This document shows positions 46,872 to 54,631 of a stretch of DNA of 64,000 nucleotides, in pieces; the stretch's first letter is position 1; each line of letters begins with the position of its first letter. Origin of the DNA: Pedobacter kyungheensis (GTDB taxonomy: Bacteria; Bacteroidota; Bacteroidia; Sphingobacteriales; Sphingobacteriaceae). A program made the translations under genes and the position numbers. The DNA lies in the NCBI RefSeq assembly GCF_000812965.1, contig NZ_JSYN01000010.1, positions 62,001 to 126,000 on the forward strand. The letters run 5' to 3'. Under the pieces are notes generated by a model. It did not search any database, was not told the origin of the DNA, and worked only from the letters and a program-made list of their open reading frames with translations.

Positions 46872-47162
46872 TTAAAGAGTTGCGTAATAATCTATTGTTT
46901 CGCCGTCTTTTAACGTTACGATTGCTTTTTTGTATTTCGGGCTACGGCCAGATACAAAACCTGCTTTAGTGTAACGAGATTTAGCTTTTCCATCAACAAC
47001 CATGGTGTTAACTGCAACGATGGTTACACCGTACAATTTCTCAATAGCTGCTTTGATCTGGATTTTGTTAGCCTTGTGGTTAACGCTAAAAGTGAAACGG
47101 TTAGATTTCTCAGTTAAAGCTGAAGCTTTTTCGGTTAATATTGGTTTTTTTAAAATTTCCAT
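46872..47162 (-). CDS. rplW: 50S ribosomal protein L23
   Basis: 96 aa from the Met at 47162 (MEILKKPILTEKASALTEKSN). A Met 4 codons earlier would overlap rplD by 11 bp and is less likely. Conserved NRFTFSVNHKANKIQIKAAIEKLYGVTIVAVNTM. It docks trigger factor and SRP at the tunnel exit. Confidence 0.98.
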   Translation of the reverse strand: MEILKKPILTEKASALTEKSNRFTFSVNHKANKIQIKAAIEKLYGVTIVAVNTMVVDGKAKSRYTKAGFVSGRSPKYKKAIVTLKDGETIDYYATL

Positions 47163-47163
47163 A

Positions 47164-47793
47164 TTACTTGGCAAATGCCTCCTCCAAAGTTTTAACAGAA
47201 TCAGCAGTTAACACAAGTACTCCAGCGTTTAATACATCATAAGTATTCAAATCTGAAGCTGCAATTACTTTAGTTTTCTGAACGTTTCTGCTTGATAAAT
47301 AGATATTATTATTTTGTGCAGGTAAAACCAACAAAGTTTTTTGAGTATCTACTTTTAAAGCAGCCAATAAACTTGTAAAGTTTTTAGTTTTAATGGTATC
47401 GAAGCTGAAATCTTCTAAAACTACCACGTTGTTATCTTTTGCTTTATAAGCTAAAGCCGATTTACGTGCTAATGATTTTAATTTCTTGTTCAATTTAAAA
47501 CTGTAATCACGTGGCTGAGGACCGAAAACACGACCACCACCGTTAAATAACGGAGATTTAATGCTACCAGCACGGGCACCACCTGTACCTTTTTGTTTGT
47601 ATAGTTTACGGGTCGAACCAGCAATCTCATTACGTTGTTTAGATTTGTGAGTACCTTGACGTTGGTTAGCCAAATACTGTTTAACATCTAAATAAATCGC
47701 GTGGTCGTTAGGCTCGATACCAAATACCGATTCAGGAAGTTGCACCTTGGCACCTGTTTCTTTACCTGAAATGTTTAATACTTTAACTTCCAT
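47164..47793 (-). CDS. rplD: 50S ribosomal protein L4
   Basis: 209 aa. Contains the extended loop [49 protein letters not shown], which reaches the tunnel constriction. In Escherichia coli L4 represses the S10 operon through its leader; whether this applies here with a rearranged leader is an open point. It starts 4 bp after rplC. Confidence 0.99.
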   Translation of the reverse strand: MEVKVLNISGKETGAKVQLPESVFGIEPNDHAIYLDVKQYLANQRQGTHKSKQRNEIAGSTRKLYKQKGTGGARAGSIKSPLFNGGGRVFGPQPRDYSFKLNKKLKSLARKSALAYKAKDNNVVVLEDFSFDTIKTKNFTSLLAALKVDTQKTLLVLPAQNNNIYLSSRNVQKTKVIAASDLNTYDVLNAGVLVLTADSVKTLEEAFAK

Positions 47794-47797
47794 CTGA

Positions 47798-48415
47798 TTA
47801 TTTGTCTAAGATTACGTAAGAACCTTTAGCTCCTGGAATGGAACCACTAACTACTAATAAGTTTTGCTCAGCGTAAACTTTCAAAACCTGTAAGTTTTGA
47901 ATTTTCACTCTGTCTCCACCTGTTCTTCCTGCCATGCGCATTCCTTTGAATACACGTGATGGGAATGATGATGCTCCCAATGAACCTGGGGCACGTAAAC
48001 GGTTATGCTGACCGTGAGTCTGCATACCAACACCGGCAAATCCGTGGCGCTTTACAACACCTTGAAAACCTTTACCTTTTGAGGTACCTACAACATCAAC
48101 AAAATCGCCTTCTGCAAATGCATCTACAGTTACAACATCACCTAAGTTAAGTGCAGTTGTAAATGAGTTGAATTCTACCAGCTTGCGTTTTGGAGTTGTG
48201 TTTGCTTTCGCGAAATGGCCTTTTAACGGTTGAGATGTGTTTTTCTCTTTTTTCTCATCGTATCCTAACTGAACAGCTGAATACCCGTCTTTTTCTTCGG
48301 TCTTTACTTGTGTAACTACACAAGGCCCAGCTTCGATTACAGTACAAGGAATGTTTCTTCCTTCTGCATCGAAAATACTGGTCATTCCTACTTTTTTTCC
48401 AATAATTCCTGACAT
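47798..48415 (-). CDS. rplC: 50S ribosomal protein L3
   Basis: 205 aa from the Met at 48415 ([20 protein letters not shown]), the normal family start; 30 further codons upstream are open but unlike L3. Conserved [55 protein letters not shown]. It is the first gene of the operon in this window: rpsJ, normally directly upstream, is 15.2 kb away. A good promoter at 48493-48523 fits this position. Confidence 0.99.
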   Translation of the reverse strand: MSGIIGKKVGMTSIFDAEGRNIPCTVIEAGPCVVTQVKTEEKDGYSAVQLGYDEKKEKNTSQPLKGHFAKANTTPKRKLVEFNSFTTALNLGDVVTVDAFAEGDFVDVVGTSKGKGFQGVVKRHGFAGVGMQTHGQHNRLRAPGSLGASSFPSRVFKGMRMAGRTGGDRVKIQNLQVLKVYAEQNLLVVSGSIPGAKGSYVILDK

Positions 48416-48440
48416 TTTATCTTTTCTTTTTAACACCCAT

Positions 48441-48458
48441 CGAAGCAGTAGGGCTTCG
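48441..48458 (-). promoter_or_regulatory. Hairpin in the rplC leader
   Basis: CGAAGC and GCTTCG form a perfect 6-bp stem with a 6-nt loop, 25-43 nt upstream of the rplC ATG and inside the leader that would run from the promoter. It might take part in L4-type feedback control. Confidence 0.4.
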
Positions 48459-48492
48459 TTCAAGGTGGTTGTACATCCCCCGAAAGGGACGG

Positions 48493-48523
48493 CAAAGATA
48501 GACAAGAATTATTAATTTTCAAA
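48493..48523 (-). promoter_or_regulatory. Bacteroidota-type promoter for rplC operon
   Basis: On the minus strand TTTG (48520-48523), 19-nt spacer, TATCTTTG (48493-48500): a perfect match to TTTG-N19-TAnnTTTG. It gives a leader of about 70-75 nt before rplC. Confidence 0.8.
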
Positions 48524-48587
48524 TAGTTAGCGAAATATTTTTTCAAATAAATTGCTGATATGATGCGATTTAACTTTAAAAGTAGTG

Positions 48588-48983
48588 TTAATGTGCTAAA
48601 CCACCATTTAAACTGATGGTTATAATCGCCAAAATGATAAATCCGATCAGCACGTAGAGGTAATCACGCTCAACCAAAAAGCTAAAAATGGCGAACACAA
48701 TCCGGGCTATTGGCGTGAATATCAGCATCAATATGCCGAACTGTACTACCGCGTCGCCCTGTAAAGTAAGCACACCTTTAAATATGGCTGAGATAGAAGA
48801 GAATTTGGCCAGCTCGGGTTTAAAAACTTTATAATCGGTAATAACACCTTTGTTATGGATCAGGAAAATTACCCCACCAACAAGTACAATACCCATCGAA
48901 ATAATTACGCCTGCACGCAAAAGCGTACCCAGTATCAACTGAATATCTTTATCCTTTATATTTTCTTTATTGGCTAAATTCAT
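48588..48983 (-). CDS. DUF1634 family membrane protein
   Basis: 131 aa with three predicted membrane helices (about 24-48, 75-98 and 102-125). It overlaps the TauE/SafE-type permease gene by 1 bp. DUF1634 proteins are often encoded next to such permeases, and this one is probably an accessory subunit of the transporter. No catalytic motif is seen. Confidence 0.85.
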   Translation of the reverse strand: MNLANKENIKDKDIQLILGTLLRAGVIISMGIVLVGGVIFLIHNKGVITDYKVFKPELAKFSSISAIFKGVLTLQGDAVVQFGILMLIFTPIARIVFAIFSFLVERDYLYVLIGFIILAIITISLNGGLAH

Positions 48984-49816
48984 TACAATCCGCTTATTCC
49001 TTTATAAATCATCTGCAACGCCAGGAACGCAACAACTACAGCAAATACAATTTTAAGCTTATCGGTTTTGGTTTTCAATAAAACTTTCGAGCCCACAGTA
49101 GCACCGGTTAAAACCCCAATACAAACCGGCATGGCTATCCCCGGATCTATCTGACCGCGGTGCAGATAAACCACTGCACTCGCTGCTGCCGTAACCCCCA
49201 TCATAAAATTGCTGGTAGTAGTAGATACTTTAAAAGGAAGGCGCATAATATTATCCATGGCAATTACTTTTAAAGCCCCGCTCCCAATTCCAAGCAAGCC
49301 CGATAAGGTTCCGGCAAAAAGCATCATAAAGAAACCACCTGGAATATGTTTTACGGCATAAGGATGATCTTCGCCCCTATCGGGATAAGAGCCGTTGAGT
49401 TTAAAAAATCTGGCCCATTTATCGGTATCATCCAAAGTGGTATGGTCTACTTTCTTTTTGAGGGTCATGATGGCCGAAAAAATGAGAATACAACCGAACA
49501 GAATGGCAATATAGTTGGCATTTAAATAAACGGCCACAATTGCACCACAAATGGCACCTATTGTAGTGGCAATCTCTAAAAACATGCCGATACGGATATT
49601 GGTGATCCCTTCCTTCACATAAGCTGCCGCCGACCCTGATGAGGTAGCAATAACCGAAACAATAGAAGCACCAATGGCATAATGAATATCTACCCCCAGG
49701 GCAAGCGTAAGTAAAGGAATAATAATTACTCCCCCGCCCAGCCCTGTTAATGAGCCCAATAAACCGGCTAAAAAAGCTCCAGATAAAACAATAATGGTAA
49801 ACAGCAATACCGACAT
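48983..49816 (-). CDS. TauE/SafE-family permease
   Basis: 277 aa with about eight membrane helices. Both family repeats are visible: GLLGSLTGLGGGVIIIPLLTLALG near 18-41 and GLLGIGSGALKVIAMDNIMRLPFKVSTTTSNFMMG near 175-210. The family exports sulfite, sulfoacetate or related organic anions; the substrate is not clear here. Coupled to the DUF1634 gene downstream by a 1-bp overlap. Confidence 0.9.
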   Translation of the reverse strand: MSVLLFTIIVLSGAFLAGLLGSLTGLGGGVIIIPLLTLALGVDIHYAIGASIVSVIATSSGSAAAYVKEGITNIRIGMFLEIATTIGAICGAIVAVYLNANYIAILFGCILIFSAIMTLKKKVDHTTLDDTDKWARFFKLNGSYPDRGEDHPYAVKHIPGGFFMMLFAGTLSGLLGIGSGALKVIAMDNIMRLPFKVSTTTSNFMMGVTAAASAVVYLHRGQIDPGIAMPVCIGVLTGATVGSKVLLKTKTDKLKIVFAVVVAFLALQMIYKGISGL

Positions 49817-49923
49817 GCGGGCAAATATAATGTACTGTTTTTGGGGAAACGAAGGATTAAAGGAATAAAATAAAGTCTATATGGTATATGGAATATGTAA
49901 AATGGGGGATGGAAAAAACTTTG

Positions 49924-50214
49924 TTAATAATTTAAAGGAGATTGACTGGTATGACGTAAACGCACTATTCGGATTTGATTTGAAGTAATTTTATACGAAA
50001 TTCTGTAATGATATTTTTCAAATGCCCTCCAACTGCCATCATTGTTTATTTTATATTTATCAAGCGCGTACTTTTCAGGGTGTTGGCCAAGTGCAATGGT
50101 TAGATCGATAATTTCATCACGAACCATCGCTGCATACTTTAATGAATCTAAAGCAATGTAATCAAAAACTTTTTTTAGTTCCAATTTTGCTTTATGACTC
50201 CAAACAACTACCAT
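49924..50214 (-). CDS. RelE/ParE-family toxin
   Basis: 96 aa. VVWSHKAKLELKKVFDYIA at the start and RAFEKYHYRISYKITSNQIRIVRLRHTSQSP at the end are ParE-type (RHTSQSP is typical of the C-terminal strand). The 3' end of the antitoxin gene overlaps its start by 7 bp. ParE toxins block DNA gyrase and RelE toxins cleave mRNA; the sequence looks closer to ParE. Confidence 0.85.
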   Translation of the reverse strand: MVVVWSHKAKLELKKVFDYIALDSLKYAAMVRDEIIDLTIALGQHPEKYALDKYKINNDGSWRAFEKYHYRISYKITSNQIRIVRLRHTSQSPLNY

Positions 50215-50414
50215 TTACCGGCTTCGGTTTTCAATTGATCTGCGGAAATAAAATTACCTTTCTCTATTTCGGCATTTCCTTCGTCAAGGTCGGCATTATA
50301 CTGCTCCAAGGTTTGAGGTTTGTCTATACTATAATTTAAACCCAAGGCATCCAAAACGGCCTTAACAGCCTTTTCAGTCTTTTTATCGTTGATGTTTACA
50401 GTTAGAGTTGTCAT
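50208..50414 (-). CDS. Antitoxin of the ParE-type pair
   Basis: 68 aa, acidic and small, directly before the toxin with a 7-bp overlap. The C-terminal half (YNADLDEGNAEIEKGNFISADQLKTEAGKW) resembles the toxin-wrapping tail of Phd/RHH-type antitoxins. No clear DNA-binding motif is seen. Assigned by position and size. Confidence 0.75.
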   Translation of the reverse strand: MTTLTVNINDKKTEKAVKAVLDALGLNYSIDKPQTLEQYNADLDEGNAEIEKGNFISADQLKTEAGKW

Positions 50415-50535
50415 AATAATAAAGTTAATAAATTAAACACAGAATTGCCTGATGGTTTTAATCATCAAAAGCCGTTTTATTGTCAATTTGTTGTTTAAGC
50501 TTTAATTATGCTTCTATCGTTATTTTGTGACAACA

Positions 50536-50847
50536 TTAAGCATCAAATTCTGCATAATAAATAACTCTATTCACGATATCCTTATCGGAATAATATTCAT
50601 TTGCTTCTTTTAACCCCTCCCAAAAATCCTGAATGATAAACATTTCTAAAAAATAAGTATATCCAGGGCATTTTGAATTCGATATATGACCTACTTTCAG
50701 TTCCAATTCTTCTGGCGATAATTTTAAAACTACTGCTTCAGAAGATGATTGAAATTTATTATCAATTTTTTTCGCGAAAACCATATGAATTGACTCATCC
50801 ACATCAACATATTCATTACAGTTTAAAATAACATCACTTAAATTCAT
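50536..50847 (-). CDS. Hypothetical protein
   Basis: 103 aa, acidic, no signal peptide or membrane segment. I do not recognise a family. It has ILNCNEYVDVDESIHMVFAKKI at the N terminus, and aromatic residues are common near the end (FEMFI, DFWEGL, YYSDKD, YYAEFDA). It is flanked by the toxin-antitoxin pair and the prephenate dehydrogenase gene, with its own spacers of about 120 and 60 bp. It could be an immunity-like small protein, but no partner toxin is visible. Confidence 0.6.
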   Translation of the reverse strand: MNLSDVILNCNEYVDVDESIHMVFAKKIDNKFQSSSEAVVLKLSPEELELKVGHISNSKCPGYTYFLEMFIIQDFWEGLKEANEYYSDKDIVNRVIYYAEFDA

Positions 50848-50907
50848 GAACTATTAACAACAGGAAATAACATTTATAATTTTGGATTCACCATCATCCA
50901 TTTTACA

Positions 50908-52164
50908 TTACTTACCCAACCTTTTAATCATCTCTGCACTCAAATCCCTGCCATCATTCAGCCGGTTGGCGAAAAATGATTTAGCGGCTTCAAAATGTGC
51001 TTTATAACCATTAATATCCCCATAACCGATAATCGAGGCCCACTCATGCACCGCCGTATGAAATTCGAGGTCATCCCCACGGATAGATTTATCATACAAT
51101 GCCGTTTGGATCGACTCTTCGAGCATTTCCTGGTTTTTGAAAAGATACTCGGCAATACCCAACCTTAATTTAAAAGGCGGGGTTTGGCAAATCAGGTTAT
51201 CATACGGATTTACGCCCATTTTATACCAGGCATACACCATACTCAGTAGACTTAAATGCGAATTGGGTTTCTGTTTATGATCGGCATCCGAAAGACTGAA
51301 TTCTTTCATGATGTTATCATCAAGCAGCAGCAGCTGGCGGCTTTCGTGAAAAACAAAATCGCGCGCAGCATAAATTTTCTCCCTGAACTCAACTTCATTT
51401 TCGCAGATCATGAGTTTATAAAGCTCAGACTCGGCCTGGGCATAATATTTTACCTGCTTTTGCGCATAAGGATTTAAGATGGCCAAACCGGCATAAATGT
51501 GCGATTTGTAGCTAAAAATCCGCAAGGTGGTTAAAATTTTTACGTTATCGATCCCTCCAGCATAGGCTGGATTATCCCAGGGAAAAAAACCAGCGTTCTT
51601 CCATGCTGAGCCCATGCTTTCGAAACCCATGTGCGTAACAGCTTGCGTATCGGCCACAATGCGGTCATGCTCACGGTAATCGTCCATCTCGATGATGTTC
51701 GATTTTAAAGATTGATAAACTTCCAATGCCCGGGCATAAACTTCGTCTGTAGCGCGGTGGCGCACCACTACCAGGGTTTGCCCCTCCGGACTAAAAGCCG
51801 GGCCATGCAAAGAATGGCATGTTACAATCTGGGTATCATGCGGAAGGTGTTTTTCAAAAGCTGCAATTTCGGGATGCTTAACCGATGTTTGGCCCGAAAC
51901 AATTGCACCGTACTTGGTAGAGCGTGCAAAAGTAGCCACTACTTCATCAATTTTTTCGGCTTCAACGCAGTAAATTATAAAATCAGATTTGCGCGCGACC
52001 TCATGGCCATCAATTAAAACTTCAATTCCTTTAGGTTCAAGCTCATTTTTTAAATCCGAAAAACGCAAGGGCATATCGGCCCCACATACTTTATAACCAG
52101 CGTTTACAAACGATACAGCGTACAATTTGCCCATATCGCCTAAACCAATAATTCCTATTTGCAT
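50908..52164 (-). CDS. Prephenate dehydrogenase (Tyr1-like)
   Basis: 418 aa. N-terminal Rossmann domain with GIIGLGDMGKLYAVSFVNAG (4-23) and the acidic D after beta-2, then SGQTSVKHPEIAAFEKHLP and HSLHGPAFSPEGQTLVVV, corresponding to the substrate-binding region of prephenate dehydrogenases. Length and sequence resemble the fungal NADP-dependent Tyr1 more than the short bacterial TyrA. It oxidatively decarboxylates prephenate to 4-hydroxyphenylpyruvate in tyrosine synthesis. No other aromatic-acid gene is adjacent. Confidence 0.8.
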   Translation of the reverse strand: MQIGIIGLGDMGKLYAVSFVNAGYKVCGADMPLRFSDLKNELEPKGIEVLIDGHEVARKSDFIIYCVEAEKIDEVVATFARSTKYGAIVSGQTSVKHPEIAAFEKHLPHDTQIVTCHSLHGPAFSPEGQTLVVVRHRATDEVYARALEVYQSLKSNIIEMDDYREHDRIVADTQAVTHMGFESMGSAWKNAGFFPWDNPAYAGGIDNVKILTTLRIFSYKSHIYAGLAILNPYAQKQVKYYAQAESELYKLMICENEVEFREKIYAARDFVFHESRQLLLLDDNIMKEFSLSDADHKQKPNSHLSLLSMVYAWYKMGVNPYDNLICQTPPFKLRLGIAEYLFKNQEMLEESIQTALYDKSIRGDDLEFHTAVHEWASIIGYGDINGYKAHFEAAKSFFANRLNDGRDLSAEMIKRLGK

Positions 52165-52335
52165 GAAACAAATGTAACCTATCGCAAATAATTTTATAAT
52201 AAAACTTCGATAAAATTGTTATTTAACATGTTAAACACAAACATTTTTGTCTTTCATCCCTAAACTTCACATAAAATTATTACCCGGAAAATGGATAAAA
52301 ATGTAGTTTTACACCATAACACCTATATTTAAACT

Positions 52336-52947
52336 ATGCAAAAAATTAAACACACCCTACTGTTTTTAGGCGCCATGCTATTTCTAAATGCGGCATTTGC
52401 GCAAACTTTACCAGACACGACTAAGAATACCGACCCGTCCTTAAATGGCCAGTATCAGTTCATGTTAAAGAAATCTAAAAGCTTTAACGGCGCAAGGCTG
52501 ATTAACCCCAACCGGTTATCATCTTTATGGAAAAGTGTTAACGATACGCTGAGAAAGGAGCGCAAGCAATTGCAGGAGGCCAGGCAGGAAATTAAAGCAC
52601 AGGCCGGCAATATTTCGAGTTTAAAAGGCGAAGTAAGCGGAAAAGAAAGCTCGCTGGCTAATGCTACCGCTTCGGTTAATGAAATTAAGTTTTTAGGAAT
52701 TTCTTTTGATAAGGGCACTTACAATACCATTGTTTGGACCATTATTATTGTGCTGGGCCTTGGTTTGGCATTTGTTATTTTCCAGTCGGGCAAATTAAGG
52801 CACGAAGCCAAATACCGTACAGAACTTTACCAGGAAGTGGCCGATGAATTTCAGGCGCATAAGGTAAAAGCCAAAGATAAAGAAATGAAGCTGGCCCGCG
52901 AGCTGCAGGATGAGCGCAATAAATGGGACGAAGGCCGCGGCCGATAG
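52336..52947 (+). CDS. Hypothetical membrane protein with coiled coil
   Basis: 203 aa. Signal peptide (MQKIKHTLLFLGAMLFLNAAFAQ), a polar segment with a coiled coil (about 72-115, RKERKQLQEARQEIKAQAGNISSLKGEV), one membrane helix (about 130-150, YNTIVWTIIIVLGLGLAFVIFQ) and a charged cytoplasmic tail with another helix. No catalytic motif. Topology suggests a small envelope-anchored scaffolding protein. Function unknown. Confidence 0.7.
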   Translation: MQKIKHTLLFLGAMLFLNAAFAQTLPDTTKNTDPSLNGQYQFMLKKSKSFNGARLINPNRLSSLWKSVNDTLRKERKQLQEARQEIKAQAGNISSLKGEVSGKESSLANATASVNEIKFLGISFDKGTYNTIVWTIIIVLGLGLAFVIFQSGKLRHEAKYRTELYQEVADEFQAHKVKAKDKEMKLARELQDERNKWDEGRGR

Positions 52948-52958
52948 GCAAGCCAAAG

Positions 52959-53010
52959 GATTGAATTTTGAATGATTGATTATTCAGTCACTCAAAATTC
53001 AATCATTCAA
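52959..53010. repeat. ATTGAATTTTGA word-repeat hairpin
   Basis: GATTGAATTTTGA (52959-52971) pairs perfectly over 13 bp with TCAAAATTCAATC (52992-53004), and TGATTGA/TCATTCA words extend it. It lies 12 bp after the membrane protein stop and may also end transcription. Confidence 0.6.
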
Positions 53011-53015
53011 AACAT

Positions 53016-53055
53016 AGATCTCTCCATTTGCTACGCTCAGTCGAGATGACGATCT
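53016..53055. repeat. Dispersed repeat with CTACGCTCAGTCGAGATGACG
   Basis: AGATCTCTCCA...TGACGATCT spans 40 bp, with terminal AGAT/ATCT symmetry and the core word GCTACGCTCAGTCGA. I recall similar sequence in intergenic regions of other Bacteroidota genomes, but no second copy occurs in this window. Confidence 0.5.
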
Positions 53056-53114
53056 TTCTATTAAAAACTGTCACTTTCATTTGAAAAGCAGTGCTTGTGC
53101 TAATCAGTTGTACC

Positions 53115-53165
53115 AGCCCCGCCATTCGCTATTTCCGATGAAGGATCGGAACCGCTACTGTCTGG
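53115..53165 (-). repeat. Dispersed repeat ending TAGCGAATGGCGGGGCT, copy 2
   Basis: Read on the minus strand it shares the 17-nt word with 7101-7117. It also has GACAGTAGCG (GACAGCAGCG at copy 1) and the hairpin CCGATCCTTCATCGG. The spacer 52948-53230 has no gene and is filled by these three repeats. Confidence 0.6.
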
Positions 53166-53230
53166 TTTATTTTACTCCAGGTAGTGCCTTGTAGGCTGCT
53201 AAACCCCATCACAAACCTAACGAACGATAG

Positions 53231-54118
53231 CTAATTCTTCAAGCTATACTTTAACCCTACCTCAAACTCTCCATTACTGTAATTCTGCATTTTTGAGGTA
53301 TTGGTGGTGTATTGGAACAAAATCGAAAATTGATTCTTATAGTTGGCACCAAAACCTCCGGTAAAACTGTTGGTACTGTGGTATATGCCATTAAGCATTA
53401 ATTTCTGATCTAAAAACTGAAGATTTACGCCTGCATCAAAAATACCATCGTAGTTCTGTACCCCGCGGTAAACCAGTTTGGGCTCAATGCTATTAATCAA
53501 CTTATCGGTAGTAAATTTATAACCTGCAGCCAGGAAATAGATAGAGCGATCTACCACATTTCTGATCTGATCTCTTTTAAAAAACCTTTTCAGATTAGGC
53601 AAAGCACCCTGAATAGTGAGCTTATCATTACGGTATGCTACACCAAAATCGCCATCCAAATACAATCTGCGGTCGTTAAAACTATTCAGTACATCATCAT
53701 CCAGGTCGCCTTTTACTTTGCCAAAATCTACCCACTCATTCATAATACCTGCCGAGAGACCGAAATCGATAAATTCGGTGCCCCCATTTAAAGGTAAATG
53801 GTAAGCATAGGTTACCGTTGCCCTTGTACGGTTAATAGCGCCTGCACCTTCGTTATAAAAAAGTATGCCCAGACCTACCTTATCATTTTGCAGACCATAA
53901 TCGCCAGTTAAATATTGAATCCTGGGTCCGCCCTCTACTCCAGTCCACTGGGTCTTTAATGCTGCGTTAAGGTTCAACCCCTTTTCTATGCCTGCCATAG
54001 CCGGATTGGCTAAAAACTGGTTCTGATAATAAATACTGCCCATCGGGTTAAGCTGGGCTAATGCCGGTATTCCTAATAAAACCAACAGCCCTGTTATTAT
54101 GCTTTTCCTGCTGCTCAT
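53231..54118 (-). CDS. PorP/SprF-family T9SS outer-membrane protein
   Basis: 295 aa from the Met at 54118 (MSSRKSIITGLLVLLGIPALAQ, a signal peptide). The frame is open 18 codons further into the upstream gene, which I consider spurious. The start of the mature protein, LNPMGSIYYQNQFLANPAMAGIEKGLNLN, is the PorP/SprF hallmark. It shares length and features with the protein at 19542-20468 (GLGILFYNEGAGAINRTRA, LYLDGDFGVAY). It starts 4 bp after the stop of a small CHU_C-domain protein, its probable secretion cargo. Confidence 0.93.
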   Translation of the reverse strand: MSSRKSIITGLLVLLGIPALAQLNPMGSIYYQNQFLANPAMAGIEKGLNLNAALKTQWTGVEGGPRIQYLTGDYGLQNDKVGLGILFYNEGAGAINRTRATVTYAYHLPLNGGTEFIDFGLSAGIMNEWVDFGKVKGDLDDDVLNSFNDRRLYLDGDFGVAYRNDKLTIQGALPNLKRFFKRDQIRNVVDRSIYFLAAGYKFTTDKLINSIEPKLVYRGVQNYDGIFDAGVNLQFLDQKLMLNGIYHSTNSFTGGFGANYKNQFSILFQYTTNTSKMQNYSNGEFEVGLKYSLKN

Positions 54119-54122
54119 GCCG

Positions 54123-54626
54123 TTACTTTTTATATAAAATAGAAATAAACCCTTTAACTGTACCTTCGCCACCTAAATCGAGGATGTAATAGTAGGTATC
54201 TTCGGCAAGCGCCGATCCGTTCACATAACCATCCCAGTTGTTTTTGTAGTTTACGGCAGAGTAAAGCATCCGCCCTCCCCTGTCAAAAATGGTAAGCTTG
54301 TGGTTTGGATATTTATCAAGGCCTTTAATAACAAAAAAATCGTTTTTGCCATCGCCGTTTGGCGTAAGAATGTTATTTACAATGCTTACTTCTGCCTGTG
54401 TATCGATAATTAAAAAGGGCTGCAAAAATCCTTGTGTTAAGCTGGTATTGCTCGCCTGAAAAGTTTGCACCAGGGTCATTTCGCCAATACTGAAGTCGTA
54501 GAGCTGGTTATTGATTTTACCTGAGCCACTGGCGGAATTAAGTACGTAAGGCAAACTCTGCGCCTTAACCTGAGCCCCAAAACAGAGCAATAGCAAAAAA
54601 ACAAACAGGGAATATATCCTTTTCAT
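54123..54626 (-). CDS. Small T9SS CHU_C-domain protein
   Basis: 167 aa from the Met at 54626 ([19 protein letters not shown], a signal peptide). A beta-rich segment of about 55 residues follows. The last 90 residues are a CHU_C/gliding-type T9SS domain with [20 protein letters not shown] and [20 protein letters not shown]. So the sorting domain forms most of the protein. It lies 5 bp after the collagen-like fibre gene and 4 bp before porP. It could be a surface anchor or adapter for the fibre protein (inference). Confidence 0.88.
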   Translation of the reverse strand: MKRIYSLFVFLLLLCFGAQVKAQSLPYVLNSASGSGKINNQLYDFSIGEMTLVQTFQASNTSLTQGFLQPFLIIDTQAEVSIVNNILTPNGDGKNDFFVIKGLDKYPNHKLTIFDRGGRMLYSAVNYKNNWDGYVNGSALAEDTYYYILDLGGEGTVKGFISILYKK

Positions 54627-54631
54627 CGTGC

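Noticed and set aside
52336-52947. tRNA (guanine-N1)-methyltransferase
   Set aside because: I recall similar small coiled-coil membrane proteins carrying this name, but no methyltransferase motif or knot fold is visible.
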